Positions 1-8,486 of a DNA stretch of 45,795 nucleotides are shown in pieces; the first letter of the stretch is position 1; each line of letters starts with the position of its first letter. Made by a program: the position numbers and the translations under genes. The DNA is taken from contig JABAZY010000044.1 in assembly GCA_018608245.1 (NCBI GenBank), positions 22,086-67,880 of the forward strand. Reading direction: 5' to 3'. Under the pieces are notes generated by a model. It searched no databases and had not been told where the DNA came from. It was given only the letters and a program-made list of their open reading frames with translations. The stretch comes from Alphaproteobacteria bacterium. GTDB lineage: Bacteria > Pseudomonadota > Alphaproteobacteria > Micavibrionales > Micavibrionaceae.

Positions 1-351
1 CTTTTTATGTGCGGAAATATCTGTCGCCCATAAAATAAAGCAATCTTGGTTGTCGTAAGTGGCTTCCTGAACCGAAATAAGCGCCCAACGCTTCGGTTCC
101 CCCTCAATAGATTGGTAACTTAAGGTTTCATTTTTGGGTGGGTTAGGGCCTTTTAGCTCTTTGGCGAAGGCTAGGGCATATTTACTAGCCCATATGGCTT
201 CAAAGTCTTTTCCGACGACTTCTGTGCGGTCGTTATAGCCAATGGACTTAATGAGCGTGTTATTTGCATATAACACCTGCAGATGTGCTCGATCACGTTT
301 AATGACGCAAACACCAACAGGAATATCGTTATAAAGGGAAAAATCAGGCAT
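1..351 (-). CDS. PAS-domain protein, N-terminal part (runs off the left edge)
   Basis: An open frame of 117 codons starts with ATG at 349-351 on the minus strand and continues through position 1 without a stop. The translation begins MPDFSLYNDIPVGVCVIKRD and goes on with LYANNTLIKSIGY, VVGKDFEAIW and, near the edge, FILWATDISAHKK. An 'I-P-V-G-V' opening, a 'YANN' strand, a 'vvGkdf' helix and a 'wattDIS-hK' ending are typical of a PAS sensory domain. What follows the PAS domain (histidine kinase, diguanylate cyclase or other) lies outside the window, so the output function is unknown. No signal peptide or membrane segment is seen in this part. It is divergent from asd, with 87 bp between the starts. 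Confidence 0.6.
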   Translation of the reverse strand, partial: MPDFSLYNDIPVGVCVIKRDRAHLQVLYANNTLIKSIGYNDRTEVVGKDFEAIWASKYALAFAKELKGPNPPKNETLSYQSIEGEPKRWALISVQEATYDNQDCFILWATDISAHKK

Positions 352-388
352 AAGAGTGAATAAAAAGGTTGTTTTTTAACGTGGTTTT

Positions 389-405
389 ATCATATCACAT
401 ATGAT
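389..405. promoter_or_regulatory. Short dyad between the divergent PAS gene and asd
   Basis: ATCATA (389-394) and TATGAT (400-405) form a perfect 6-bp inverted repeat with a 5-bp spacer in the 87-bp divergent intergenic region. It could be an operator or part of a promoter. In such AT-rich DNA a dyad this short can also occur by chance. Confidence 0.2.
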
Positions 406-438
406 TAGATTAAATAGAGCCAAATTAAGGATTATATT

Positions 439-1452
439 ATGAGCTATAAGATTGCAGTTGTAGGCGCTACAGGGAATGTTGGGCATGAAATGTTGAATAT
501 TTTACATGAGCGTGGTTTCCCTGTAAGCGAAGTTGTCGCGTTGGCATCTCACCGTTCAGTAGGGCGTGAAGTGTCTTTCGGTGATAACGACCTGAAAGTA
601 CAAGATCTTGATAAGTATGATTTTAAGGGCACAGATATTGTTCTGTCCTCACCTGGTGGTAAGGTTTCTGCCCAGTTTGCGCCTATCGCTGCCGAAGCGG
701 GCGCGGTTGTCATTGATAACACCAGCCATTTCAGAATGGATGAGGATGTGCCGCTCGTTGTACCTGAGGTAAATCCAGAAGATTTAGCATGGCATACCAA
801 AAGAAATATTATCGCAAATCCTAATTGTTCAACCATCCAAATGGTTGTGGCGTTGAAGCCTTTGCACGATGTTGCAAAGATTAAACGTGTTGTTGTATCG
901 ACATATCAATCTGTCTCAGGGGCTGGGAAATCAGCTATGGATGAGCTTTTTAACCAAAGCCGTCACTTCTTTATGCATGACAAAGTTCAGCATGAAGCTT
1001 TCCCGAAACAGATCGCCTTTAACGTCATTCCACAAATTGATACATTCATGGATGACGGTGCGACTAAAGAAGAATGGAAGATGAAGGTCGAAACCAATAA
1101 GATTCTCGATAAGAGTATCCAAGTCTGTGCAAGCTGTGTGCGTTGCCCAATCTTCATTGGTCATGCTGAAATGATTAATGTTGAGTTCGAAGAAGCAATA
1201 ACACCGAAGCAAGCCATGAAATTATGGCGTGATGCGCAAGGTGTGAGTGTTATTGACCTTGAAAGTGATATGGAATACGTGACCCCAGCAGAGATTGCCG
1301 GTGAAGATGATGTGTTCATCTCGCGCGTGCGTAAAGATGACTCAGTCGAGCACGGCCTAAATTTCTGGTGCGTAGCAGATAATTTACGTAAAGGCGCCGC
1401 GCTGAACACAGTCCAAATCGCCGAGGTTTTGGTTAAAGATTATTTGAAGTAA
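439..1452 (+). CDS. asd: Aspartate-semialdehyde dehydrogenase
   Basis: Reduces aspartyl phosphate to aspartate semialdehyde with NADPH in the cytoplasm, the branch point to lysine/meso-DAP, threonine and methionine. The 337-aa product has the N-terminal Rossmann motif VGATGNVG (residues 8-15), the active-site cysteine in NPNCSTIQ (Cys130) and the downstream catalytic histidine in GHAEMINVEF (His242). Length is normal for the family. The start is preceded by AAGGA about 9 nt upstream. The gene stands alone: about 100 bp with a candidate promoter separates it from sdhC. Its DAP product feeds MurE encoded further along the window. Confidence 0.96.
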   Translation: MSYKIAVVGATGNVGHEMLNILHERGFPVSEVVALASHRSVGREVSFGDNDLKVQDLDKYDFKGTDIVLSSPGGKVSAQFAPIAAEAGAVVIDNTSHFRMDEDVPLVVPEVNPEDLAWHTKRNIIANPNCSTIQMVVALKPLHDVAKIKRVVVSTYQSVSGAGKSAMDELFNQSRHFFMHDKVQHEAFPKQIAFNVIPQIDTFMDDGATKEEWKMKVETNKILDKSIQVCASCVRCPIFIGHAEMINVEFEEAITPKQAMKLWRDAQGVSVIDLESDMEYVTPAEIAGEDDVFISRVRKDDSVEHGLNFWCVADNLRKGAALNTVQIAEVLVKDYLK

Positions 1453-1490
1453 ATAACGCTAGAATATGGAACTTCCCCGCGCTTTTGGGG

Positions 1491-1519
1491 TTGGAAAAGC
1501 ATCTTAAACTACGTATGAT
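1491..1519 (+). promoter_or_regulatory. Candidate sigma-70 promoter for sdhCDAB
   Basis: TTGGAA (1491-1496) lies 17 bp from TATGAT (1514-1519), a good fit to -35/-10 elements, in the gap between asd and sdhC. The expected start of transcription is near 1526, about 30 nt before the sdhC ATG. Prediction from consensus only. Confidence 0.45.
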
Positions 1520-1555
1520 ACGCATGTAATTTCATCTAACTAGAACAGAGTGTTA

Positions 1556-2017
1556 ATGACTGAAAAAACCAATAAGATTGAGCGACCTCTTTCACCACAT
1601 TTGCAAGTGTATCGTTTGCCGTTAACGGCGCTATTATCTATCTCTCACCGTATTTCAGGTATCGCACTCATTTTGGGTGCTATCTTTATTTCTATCTGGT
1701 TTATCGCGGCTGTGGCGGGTGAAGAATATTACACGCTGTTGATGGATTTCTCTCAAGGGTGGATCGGTACGCTGATGATTTTTGGTTGGTCAGTGGCTTT
1801 ATTTTATCATCTTTGTAATGGTATCCGTCATCTACTTTGGGATGTTGGTGTTGGCTTAAATAAATGTGGTGCCTGTAAGGGGAATACCATTGTCATTTTA
1901 GCCACCATAATTTTAACAGCAGGTATTTGGTTTTATACGTCTGAAAATGCACCAGATCTTGTTGATGTAAACGCGATTGAAATAACGGACGATGAAAAAG
2001 AAGAGGGAGAAGAATAA
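1556..2017 (+). CDS. sdhC: Succinate dehydrogenase cytochrome b556 subunit
   Basis: Membrane anchor of complex II, contributing to haem b and ubiquinone binding. The 153-aa product begins with the conserved PLSPHLQVYRLPLTALLSISHRISG region and has three membrane segments (about 27-53, 68-90, 109-128). The haem-ligand motif HLCNGIRHLLWD supplies His85. A GTG two codons upstream (1550) is possible, but the ATG at 1556 gives the usual MT..RPLSPH start. Two things are odd: a Cys-Gly-Ala-Cys pair (104, 107) in the loop after TM2, and an acidic C-terminal tail (DDEKEEGEE). The next gene, sdhD, starts 1 bp after the stop. Confidence 0.92.
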   Translation: MTEKTNKIERPLSPHLQVYRLPLTALLSISHRISGIALILGAIFISIWFIAAVAGEEYYTLLMDFSQGWIGTLMIFGWSVALFYHLCNGIRHLLWDVGVGLNKCGACKGNTIVILATIILTAGIWFYTSENAPDLVDVNAIEITDDEKEEGEE

Positions 2018-2018
2018 A

Positions 2019-2414
2019 ATGGCTGATGATCAAGATTTTCGTTCTCCCCTTAAAAAAGCTAAAGGTTTAGGCGCGGCACATGCTGGTGTTCATCATTGGA
2101 TGGCGCAGCGTATTACGGCCTTAGCACTTATCCCGCTTGTGGTCTGGCTTGTATACTCAATTGTTGACCTTAAAGGTGCAAGTTACGCTGAGTTTATGGC
2201 TTGGACGGCATCACCGATTAATGCGGTGCTGATGATATTTTTTGTTATTGCTAGTTTTTATCACGGTGTCTTGGGCGCGCAAGTTGTTGTTGAAGATTAC
2301 ATTAAATGTAAATGCTTAAAGATGACGAAGTTAATAGCGCATAAATTATTTTTTACAGCGCTGGCTATAGCAACAATCTTTTCAATTTTAAAAATTGCCT
2401 TTACGGCTGGATAA
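2019..2414 (+). CDS. sdhD: Succinate dehydrogenase hydrophobic membrane anchor subunit
   Basis: Second small membrane subunit of complex II. The 131-aa product contains HHWMAQRITALALIPL (25-40) and YHGVLGAQVVVEDYI (81-95), the SdhD hallmarks; His82 is the likely haem/quinone-side histidine. There are three membrane segments. The ATG at 2019 was chosen over an in-frame ATG at 1992 inside sdhC because it follows a GGGAG Shine-Dalgarno at the right distance and begins MADDQDFRSPLKKAKGLG. A second cysteine pair (C97, C99) sits in the loop after TM2, mirroring the pair in SdhC. Confidence 0.92.
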   Translation: MADDQDFRSPLKKAKGLGAAHAGVHHWMAQRITALALIPLVVWLVYSIVDLKGASYAEFMAWTASPINAVLMIFFVIASFYHGVLGAQVVVEDYIKCKCLKMTKLIAHKLFFTALAIATIFSILKIAFTAG

Positions 2415-2444
2415 TAAAAATACTGAAGTAGGAATTAGAGTAAC

Positions 2445-4244
2445 ATGAGCGATCAAGTCGGAAATTACGAAATTATTGACCATGAGTATGATGTGGTTGT
2501 CGTTGGTGCAGGTGGTGCAGGTTTACGCGCTGGCTTTGGCTGTGCTGAAAAAGGTTTAAAGACTGCGCTTATCTCAAAAGTTTTTCCAACACGTTCGCAC
2601 ACTGTGGCGGCGCAAGGTGGAATTTCTGCGGCGCTGGGTAACATGGGTGAAGATGATTGGCGCTTTCACATGTATGACACGATTAAAGGGTCAGATTGGT
2701 TAGGCGATCAAGACGCGATTGAGTATATGTGCCGCGAAGCGATTCCTGCGATTATTGAGCTTGAACATTATGGTGTGCCATTTTCTCGTACGCCAGAGGG
2801 CAAAATTTACCAACGTGCCTTCGGTGGTATGACAACCCATTACGGTAAAGGTACGGCGCAACGTACTTGTGCTGCGGCTGACCGTACAGGCCACGCTATG
2901 TTGCACACGCTTTACCAACAATCATTGAAACATAAGGCAGAATTCTTCATCGAATATTTCGCCCTTGATCTAATCATGGATGATAACGGTACATGTGTTG
3001 GTGTGATGTGTTGGAATTTGGATGATGGAACAATTCACCGCTTCCGCGCTCATCAAGTTATTTTGGCAACGGGTGGTTACGGCCGTGCTTACTTCTCATG
3101 TACTTCTGCGCACACTTGTACTGGTGATGGCGGCGGTATGGTTCTTCGTGCTGGCTTGCCACTACAAGACATGGAGTTCACGCAATTCCACCCTACAGGT
3201 ATTTACGGCGCAGGTTGTTTGATTACCGAAGGTGTTCGCGGTGAAGGTGGCTACCTCACAAACTCAGAAGGGGAGCGCTTTATGGAGCGTTACGCGCCTT
3301 CTGCTAAAGACTTGGCGTCACGTGATGTTGTGTCTCGTTCGATGACGATTGAAATTCGTGAGGGGCGCGGTGTTGGTGATAAGAAAGATCATATCCATTT
3401 GAACTTAATGCATCTTGATCCAGAAATTATTAATGCGCGTCTGCCGGGTATTGCCGAAAGTGCGAAAATTTTTGCGGGCGTTGATGTGACCAAAGAACCT
3501 ATTCCTGTTCTTCCGACTGTTCATTATAACATGGGAGGTATACCAACTAATTTCCGTACAGAAGTTGTAAACCCGACTGCCAAAGATCCACATGCTGTTG
3601 TGCCAGGATTAATGGCAATTGGTGAGGCGGCTTGCGTGTCTGTTCATGGGGCAAATCGTTTGGGATCTAATTCATTGCTTGATCTTGTTGTCTTCGGTCG
3701 TGCGGCGGCTATCCGTTGTGCAGAAACGGTTACACCTAATTCTCCTCATATGCCTTTAGGGGCAGATGACGGCTCGCGCGCGTTGGATAGGTTAGATTAC
3801 TATCGCCATGCAGACGGTGACATGAAACCATCCGAACTGCGCGGTGAAATGCAACATACGATGCAAGATCACGCGGCTGTGTTTAGAATAGGTGAGACAT
3901 TGGAAGAAGGTCACAAGAAAATTGTAGAGACTTTTAATAAACGTGATCAACTTGGTCTTAATGACCGTTCTATGATCTTCAATACTGATTTGGTTGAGAC
4001 ATTAGAGCTTGATAATTTGCTGTATCAATCTGTGGCGTCACTTTCTAGCGCGGTGAACCGTGAGGAATCTCGTGGCGCGCATGCGCGTGAGGATTTCCCA
4101 GATCGTAATGATGATAAATGGATGAAACACACAATTTCACATGTTGATGATAAGGGGGCGACGGCGTTAAGCTATCGTCCTGTTATTTTGCATACACTAA
4201 CAGACGAAGTTGAAGCAGTTCCACCAAAAGCACGGGTATATTAA
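2445..4244 (+). CDS. sdhA: Succinate dehydrogenase flavoprotein subunit
   Basis: Catalytic subunit that oxidises succinate to fumarate with covalently bound FAD, on the cytoplasmic face. The 599-aa product has the dinucleotide motif [13 protein letters not shown] (19-30) and [11 protein letters not shown] (49-59), where His52 is the expected FAD-linked residue. Later motifs are [10 protein letters not shown], the FAD/substrate segment RGEGG and [13 protein letters not shown] near the end of the FAD domain. The C-terminal helical domain contains [15 protein letters not shown]. Length is standard for the family. It is the third gene of sdhCDAB, 30 bp after sdhD. Confidence 0.97.
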   Translation: MSDQVGNYEIIDHEYDVVVVGAGGAGLRAGFGCAEKGLKTALISKVFPTRSHTVAAQGGISAALGNMGEDDWRFHMYDTIKGSDWLGDQDAIEYMCREAIPAIIELEHYGVPFSRTPEGKIYQRAFGGMTTHYGKGTAQRTCAAADRTGHAMLHTLYQQSLKHKAEFFIEYFALDLIMDDNGTCVGVMCWNLDDGTIHRFRAHQVILATGGYGRAYFSCTSAHTCTGDGGGMVLRAGLPLQDMEFTQFHPTGIYGAGCLITEGVRGEGGYLTNSEGERFMERYAPSAKDLASRDVVSRSMTIEIREGRGVGDKKDHIHLNLMHLDPEIINARLPGIAESAKIFAGVDVTKEPIPVLPTVHYNMGGIPTNFRTEVVNPTAKDPHAVVPGLMAIGEAACVSVHGANRLGSNSLLDLVVFGRAAAIRCAETVTPNSPHMPLGADDGSRALDRLDYYRHADGDMKPSELRGEMQHTMQDHAAVFRIGETLEEGHKKIVETFNKRDQLGLNDRSMIFNTDLVETLELDNLLYQSVASLSSAVNREESRGAHAREDFPDRNDDKWMKHTISHVDDKGATALSYRPVILHTLTDEVEAVPPKARVY

Positions 4245-4257
4245 GGGTATAAATAAA

Positions 4258-5055
4258 ATGGCTAAATTTACACTTCCAAAAGGATCAAAAGTAAAAAAAG
4301 GGAAACGCGTTGACGCGACTCATAAGGATTCTACGAATACCAAAAGCTTTAAGGTATACCGTTGGGACCCTGAAGATGAAACAAACCCACGCCTAGATGA
4401 GTACGTGCTCGATCTTGATGATTGCGGGCCGATGGTGTTGGATGCGCTTATTCATATCAAGGATAACGTTGATAGCTCGCTTACTTTCCGCCGTTCATGT
4501 CGTGAAGGTATTTGTGGTTCTTGTGCCATGAATATTGATGGGCGTAATACGCTCGCATGTTTAAAGCCGATTAATGAAGTTAAAAGCGATGTTAAAATTA
4601 CACCGCTACCGCATATGCCGGTTGTTAAAGATTTAGTGCCTGACTTGAGCCACGCTTATGCTCAATATGAATCAATTGAGCCATGGATGAAAACCGATAG
4701 CCCTGCGCCAACGCGTGAGCGTTTGCAGTCTCAAACAGATGCGCAAATGTTAAATGGTAATGATGGTAAAGGCCCTGCGGCTTGTATTTTGTGTTTTTGC
4801 TGTACAACCTCTTGCCCAAGTTACTGGTGGAACCCTGAGAAATTTATGGGCCCTGCAGTACTTCTTAATGCTTGGCGTTGGATTACTGATACGCGTGATG
4901 AGGCGACGGATGAGCGTTTGGATCAATTAGAAGACCCGTTCAAACTTTACCGTTGTCACACGATTATGAACTGCACAAACTCATGTCCAAAAGATTTGAA
5001 TCCTGCGCAGTCGATTTCTGAGATCAAAAAATTGATGGCTGAGCGCCACAGTTGA
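4258..5055 (+). CDS. sdhB: Succinate dehydrogenase iron-sulfur subunit
   Basis: Passes electrons from SdhA to quinone through three Fe-S clusters. The 265-aa product has the 2Fe-2S motif CREGICGSC (Cys81, 86, 89) plus Cys101, then the ferredoxin-like 4Fe-4S/3Fe-4S motifs [12 protein letters not shown] and [17 protein letters not shown]. The ATG at 4258 was chosen because AAGGG at 4243-4247 precedes it; an in-frame ATG at 4210 inside sdhA would add an unconserved 16-residue leader. This is the last gene of the operon. It converges on the 175-aa minus-strand gene with only 11 bp between stops and no clear terminator. Confidence 0.96.
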   Translation: MAKFTLPKGSKVKKGKRVDATHKDSTNTKSFKVYRWDPEDETNPRLDEYVLDLDDCGPMVLDALIHIKDNVDSSLTFRRSCREGICGSCAMNIDGRNTLACLKPINEVKSDVKITPLPHMPVVKDLVPDLSHAYAQYESIEPWMKTDSPAPTRERLQSQTDAQMLNGNDGKGPAACILCFCCTTSCPSYWWNPEKFMGPAVLLNAWRWITDTRDEATDERLDQLEDPFKLYRCHTIMNCTNSCPKDLNPAQSISEIKKLMAERHS

Positions 5056-5066
5056 TTTTTACTGAT

Positions 5067-5594
5067 CTACCCTAATTTTGAAGGCTTGTAAGTTGGTGTA
5101 ATCGCAACTGCGATAGGTGTTGCTGGTTTTATTGCCGCTGAAATTTTTTCTGTTAGACCATTTCCTGCATCGGTAGCCATTTGACCTACCTTGTCAAAGC
5201 TATGTGAAATTTCATCTCTGACGGCTGGATTACAAATAACAGCTGCCCCACAAAGGACTGCCGCGCCAGCTAGGGCGGCAGGAGATTTTGCGAATTGTGA
5301 TATGAGGGGAGCTACCCTGTGTGCATTATCGGATAAAACTTCTACGCCTGCTTTGACTAAATCTGTTTCGTTGGGGCTGGGCGAAAATCCTATTACGCCA
5401 CTCAGGACAAAATCATGAGCGCTATGGATAGTGGTGTTCACAAAGTCCACAATGTTACTGCGGACAGGGCCAGTATTTTCGGCTTTAAGTGTTGTTGGGT
5501 TTGGTGTTACGGCTTTGTCTGCGTAACGATAATAATTTGTTTCTAGTGTGTCTATGGCGTCGCTAAACCGCCTTCGCAAAGAAAGTGCTTTCAT
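5067..5594 (-). CDS. Hypothetical protein, 175 aa
   Basis: I do not recognise a family. The frame starts at ATG 5594 behind a strong Shine-Dalgarno (GGGAGAA, about 3 nt upstream of the start), which supports a real gene. The N-terminus is basic (LRRRF). The middle is rich in Asn, Val and Ser, and about residues 101-122 form an Ala-rich hydrophobic stretch (SPAALAGAAVLCGAAVICNP) that could be one membrane segment. The C-terminal third looks amphipathic and ends in a Pro/Thr/Lys tail. No signal peptide is obvious. It lies alone between sdhB (convergent) and the msrA-nadA-nadC unit, and may be lineage-specific. Confidence 0.6.
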   Translation of the reverse strand: MKALSLRRRFSDAIDTLETNYYRYADKAVTPNPTTLKAENTGPVRSNIVDFVNTTIHSAHDFVLSGVIGFSPSPNETDLVKAGVEVLSDNAHRVAPLISQFAKSPAALAGAAVLCGAAVICNPAVRDEISHSFDKVGQMATDAGNGLTEKISAAIKPATPIAVAITPTYKPSKLG

Positions 5595-5687
5595 TGTTCT
5601 CCCATGTGTTTAGATTTTTTTATTGTTGATTTAAAATAACAGATATATGCGTTATTGTCAATGGTAGAATTGCGTTTATAGCGTACC

Positions 5688-5769
5688 TAAATCCATTAGT
5701 TCGTTCCCCAACTCACCCTGTGAAAATTATTAATGCGTTGAAAAAAATGAATAAATCCATTAGTTCGTT
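5688..5769. repeat. Pair of 18-bp direct repeats
   Basis: The 18-mer TAAATCCATTAGTTCGTT occurs at 5688-5705 and again, identical, at 5752-5769, 64 bp apart. It lies in the 273-bp gap between the 175-aa gene and nadC, upstream of the 175-aa gene. It could be a duplicated operator, a footprint of excision, or a local duplication. No mobile element is seen between the copies. Confidence 0.6.
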
Positions 5770-5792
5770 TTTTGATCCTCTAAAGCAAACAT

Positions 5793-5814
5793 AAAAAAAC
5801 CTGCAAAATGCAGG
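5793..5814 (-). terminator. Rho-independent terminator after nadC
   Basis: Read on the minus strand, CCTGC-attttGCAGG (plus 5800-5814) is a 5-bp stem followed directly by seven T (plus 5793-5799). It lies about 54 bp beyond the nadC stop and so would end msrA-nadA-nadC transcripts before the 175-aa gene. Confidence 0.65.
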
Positions 5815-5867
5815 CGTGAGTAATTTGTTTGTACAATTATTATAGCATAGGAGGGGTAGAATTTCTA

Positions 5868-6710
5868 CTATTCAATATCTAGCCCGATATCCAAAACCTT
5901 AACAGTATGTGTTAATGCGCCAATGGAGATTAGATCGACACCGCTTTCGGCGATACCGCGGACAGTGTCCATGTTGACGCCGCCTGATGCTTCGCTAATC
6001 ATCTTACCTTGGATACGTTTAACGGCTTCTTTTAAATCAGTAGGGGGCATGTTGTCTAATAAGACGATGTCTGCGCCACCATGTGCGATGACTTCATCTA
6101 GTTGGTCGAGCGTGTCGACTTCGATTTCAATTTTGACCATGTGACCAGCATCTTTGGCGCGGTCAAGGACGGGGGTGATACCACCCGCTGCGGCAATGTG
6201 ATTGTCTTTGATTAAAATAGCGTCATCCAAACCAAAGCGATGATTTTTACCACCACCCATACGCACAGCATGTTTTTGAAGGGTACGTAAGCCCGGTAGT
6301 GTCTTACGGGTACAAACGATAGCGGCGTTCGTGCCTTCAACGGCTTTCACGTATTCAGCTGTTTTTGTAGCAATCGCACTTAGGTGTGAGACGTAATTTA
6401 AGCCAATACGCTCGGCTGAGAGGATTAATTTTGCTTCCCCTGTGATGGTTAGAATTTTATCGTCAGCTTTAAGCGCGTCGCCATCATTCTTATGACGGGT
6501 TAGTTTTAATGTATTGTCGGACACCAAGTTATAGGCAATCTCGGCAAGTTCAATACCAGCCAAGATACCATCTTCGCGTGCGTTCATGACGCAAGTAACG
6601 TTTGTGCCATCATCCAGTAAAAATTCTGAGGTGATATCACGCCCATGACCTAAATCTTCTTTCAATGCGGCCTTAACGGCATCGGTGTGGACAAGGGAGA
6701 ATATGCTCAT
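5868..6710 (-). CDS. nadC: Nicotinate-nucleotide pyrophosphorylase (carboxylating); quinolinate phosphoribosyltransferase
   Basis: Converts quinolinate and PRPP to nicotinate mononucleotide, CO2 and PPi in de novo NAD synthesis. The 280-aa product starts with ALKEDLGHGRDITS and has the PRPP/quinolinate motifs TRKTLPGLR (134-142) and GGGKNHRFGLDDAILIKDNH (152-171), then IEIEVDTLDQ and EASGGVN. Length is typical. AAGGAAA precedes the start. It is the last gene of a minus-strand unit, 24 bp after nadA, which makes its substrate. The first pathway enzyme (NadB or an aspartate dehydrogenase) is not in the window. Confidence 0.95.
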   Translation of the reverse strand: MSIFSLVHTDAVKAALKEDLGHGRDITSEFLLDDGTNVTCVMNAREDGILAGIELAEIAYNLVSDNTLKLTRHKNDGDALKADDKILTITGEAKLILSAERIGLNYVSHLSAIATKTAEYVKAVEGTNAAIVCTRKTLPGLRTLQKHAVRMGGGKNHRFGLDDAILIKDNHIAAAGGITPVLDRAKDAGHMVKIEIEVDTLDQLDEVIAHGGADIVLLDNMPPTDLKEAVKRIQGKMISEASGGVNMDTVRGIAESGVDLISIGALTHTVKVLDIGLDIE

Positions 6711-6734
6711 GATGATTTCCTTTTTAGCTTTGGC

Positions 6735-7742
6735 TTAACTAGCGTCCAGCATTTTTTGGATAGGGATGCGTGAGGCTTCTGCGATTTCAGGGTCGAGAAT
6801 AACTTCTGGTGATTCATTTTTAAGCGCTTCTAAAATCTTTGGCAGTGTGATGCGTTTCATGTGTGGGCACATTTGGCACGGGCGCACTAGTTCCATTTCT
6901 GGATGGGCGGCGGCGATGTTATCGCTCATGGAACATTCAGTGATTAGAACAACGCGATCTGGCTTTTCACCTTCAACGTAATTAATCATATCTTGTGTAG
7001 AACCTGTGTAGTCGGCCTCTGCTAATACTTCTGGTGGGCATTCTGGGTGGGCAAGAACAACAACGCCTTCGTATTTAGCGCGGAATTTTAAGATGTCTTC
7101 AGGGGTAAAGCGCTCGTGAACTTCACAGCTTCCTTCCCATGTTAGAACTTTTTTATCTGTGTGACCTTGGGTGTATTGTGCCAAGTATTTGTCAGGGATC
7201 ATGAGAACCGTATCGCTCTCCATTGAGTTGACGATTTTGACAGCGTTACCTGATGTACAGCAGATATCGCTTTCTGCTTTTACTTCAGCGCTTGTGTTCA
7301 CGTAAGTGATGATGGGCACGCCCGGGTATTTCTCGCGGAGTAGGCGTACATCTTTTGCAGTGATTGATTCAGCCAATGAGCAACCTGCCTTCATGTCAGG
7401 GATGATAACTTTTTTATCCATGCATAATGCTTTGGAGGTTTCAGCCATGAAATGGACACCACATTGAACGATGATATCCGCGTCTGATTTTGCAGCGGAG
7501 CGGGCAAGGGCCAAAGAGTCACCAACAATGTCGGCGATGCCGTGGAAAATATCTGGCGTCATATAATTATGTGCCAAGATAACTGCATTTTTTTCGCGTT
7601 TGAGCTTATTGATCTCGTGAATATACGGCGCGATGGTTTCCCAATAGGACAGCGCATATTGATCTTTGAGGATGTCATAGATGGGCGCTGTGGCTTTCGC
7701 GACCTCGTCCGTATAGGCAAGTTCTTGTGATATATTACTCAT
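6735..7742 (-). CDS. nadA: Quinolinate synthase
   Basis: Condenses iminoaspartate with dihydroxyacetone phosphate to give quinolinate, using an oxygen-sensitive 4Fe-4S cluster. The 335-aa product carries ILAHNYMTPDIFHGIADIVGDS near the N-terminus. The expected cluster cysteines are in QCGVHFMAE (Cys94), HPECP (Cys235) and CQMCPHM (Cys289/Cys292). Other family motifs are ITYVNTSAEVKAESDICCTSGNA and TWEGSCEVH. It lies between msrA upstream and nadC downstream on the same strand. No strong Shine-Dalgarno is seen, but the start position matches the family. Confidence 0.95.
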   Translation of the reverse strand: MSNISQELAYTDEVAKATAPIYDILKDQYALSYWETIAPYIHEINKLKREKNAVILAHNYMTPDIFHGIADIVGDSLALARSAAKSDADIIVQCGVHFMAETSKALCMDKKVIIPDMKAGCSLAESITAKDVRLLREKYPGVPIITYVNTSAEVKAESDICCTSGNAVKIVNSMESDTVLMIPDKYLAQYTQGHTDKKVLTWEGSCEVHERFTPEDILKFRAKYEGVVVLAHPECPPEVLAEADYTGSTQDMINYVEGEKPDRVVLITECSMSDNIAAAHPEMELVRPCQMCPHMKRITLPKILEALKNESPEVILDPEIAEASRIPIQKMLDAS

Positions 7743-7771
7743 GGGCGTAGTTTTACCGAAAAAGAGCGGGC

Positions 7772-8416
7772 TTATAAAGCTTTTTTCTTCTGTTTATATA
7801 ATACTCTTATATGGGGGCGACCGTTTTCTGCTTCGTATTTTTCGTAATATTGTTGGTGGTACTCCTCGGCAGGCCAGAATTTCTGGGCAGGCTCTAGGGT
7901 GGTCACAATAGGTTTCTTCCATGCTTTTGAGGCGTTTACCTCGGCTATGATGGTTTCCACCAGCTCTTTTTGCTCGGTATCTTCATAGAATACGGCTGAG
8001 CGGTATTGGGTGCCTTTATCAACGCCTTGGCGGTTTAGTTGGGTTGGATCATGGGCGATTTTGAAGAAATACTCCAATATTTCACGTGCTGAGATGATTG
8101 TGGGGTCGAAATAGATCTCAGTGGCTTCGGCGTGCCCTGTTTTGCCTGTGGTGATGTCACCGTAGGTTGGGTTGTCCGTTTTTCCGCCTGTATAGCCCGA
8201 AATTGTGTAAACAACGCCATTTTTAGCGCGAAATTCGCTCTCTAGGCACCAAAAACAGCCACCTGCGAGGGTTAGAAGTTCTGCGTTTTCGGGTAATTCT
8301 GTCTGTATCGTATCGGCCACGTCCATACCTTTGCTGGTTGAGGGGAAAGAAAATAAGCTTACCACGAGAATAAGTCCTAAAATTGATAGCGTAAAAACGG
8401 GTAAAACAAATCGCAT
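7772..8416 (-). CDS. msrA: Peptide methionine sulfoxide reductase A with N-terminal export signal
   Basis: Reduces methionine-S-sulfoxide in proteins. The 214-aa product has the active-site motif GGCFWCLESEF (nucleophile Cys54), GYTGGKTDNPTYGDI, HAEATEIYFDP and the C-terminal YHQQYYEKY. Residues 5-24 form a hydrophobic helix after a short MRF start, so the enzyme is probably sent to the periplasm or anchored in the inner membrane. Most MsrA proteins are cytoplasmic, so this is a notable variant. No resolving-cysteine motif is obvious near the C-terminus, and no MsrB domain is fused. It is the first gene before nadA (29 bp apart) and divergent from the MFS gene. Confidence 0.92.
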   Translation of the reverse strand: MRFVLPVFTLSILGLILVVSLFSFPSTSKGMDVADTIQTELPENAELLTLAGGCFWCLESEFRAKNGVVYTISGYTGGKTDNPTYGDITTGKTGHAEATEIYFDPTIISAREILEYFFKIAHDPTQLNRQGVDKGTQYRSAVFYEDTEQKELVETIIAEVNASKAWKKPIVTTLEPAQKFWPAEEYHQQYYEKYEAENGRPHIRVLYKQKKKAL

Positions 8417-8486
8417 TTTATAATCTTTCTGTTATTTTAAACCTATTCGCGAATTAACGCTGAATAGTTACATATATAAGAGTGCA

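Noticed and set aside
1470-1495. CCCC/GGGG hairpin after asd as a terminator
   Set aside because: Stem of only 4 bp with no T-run; it overlaps the likely -35 element of the sdh promoter.
8443-8467. CTATTC..GAATAG dyad and ATTCGCGAAT palindrome between msrA and the MFS gene
   Set aside because: Short, AT-rich and overlapping; could be chance, no known consensus fits.
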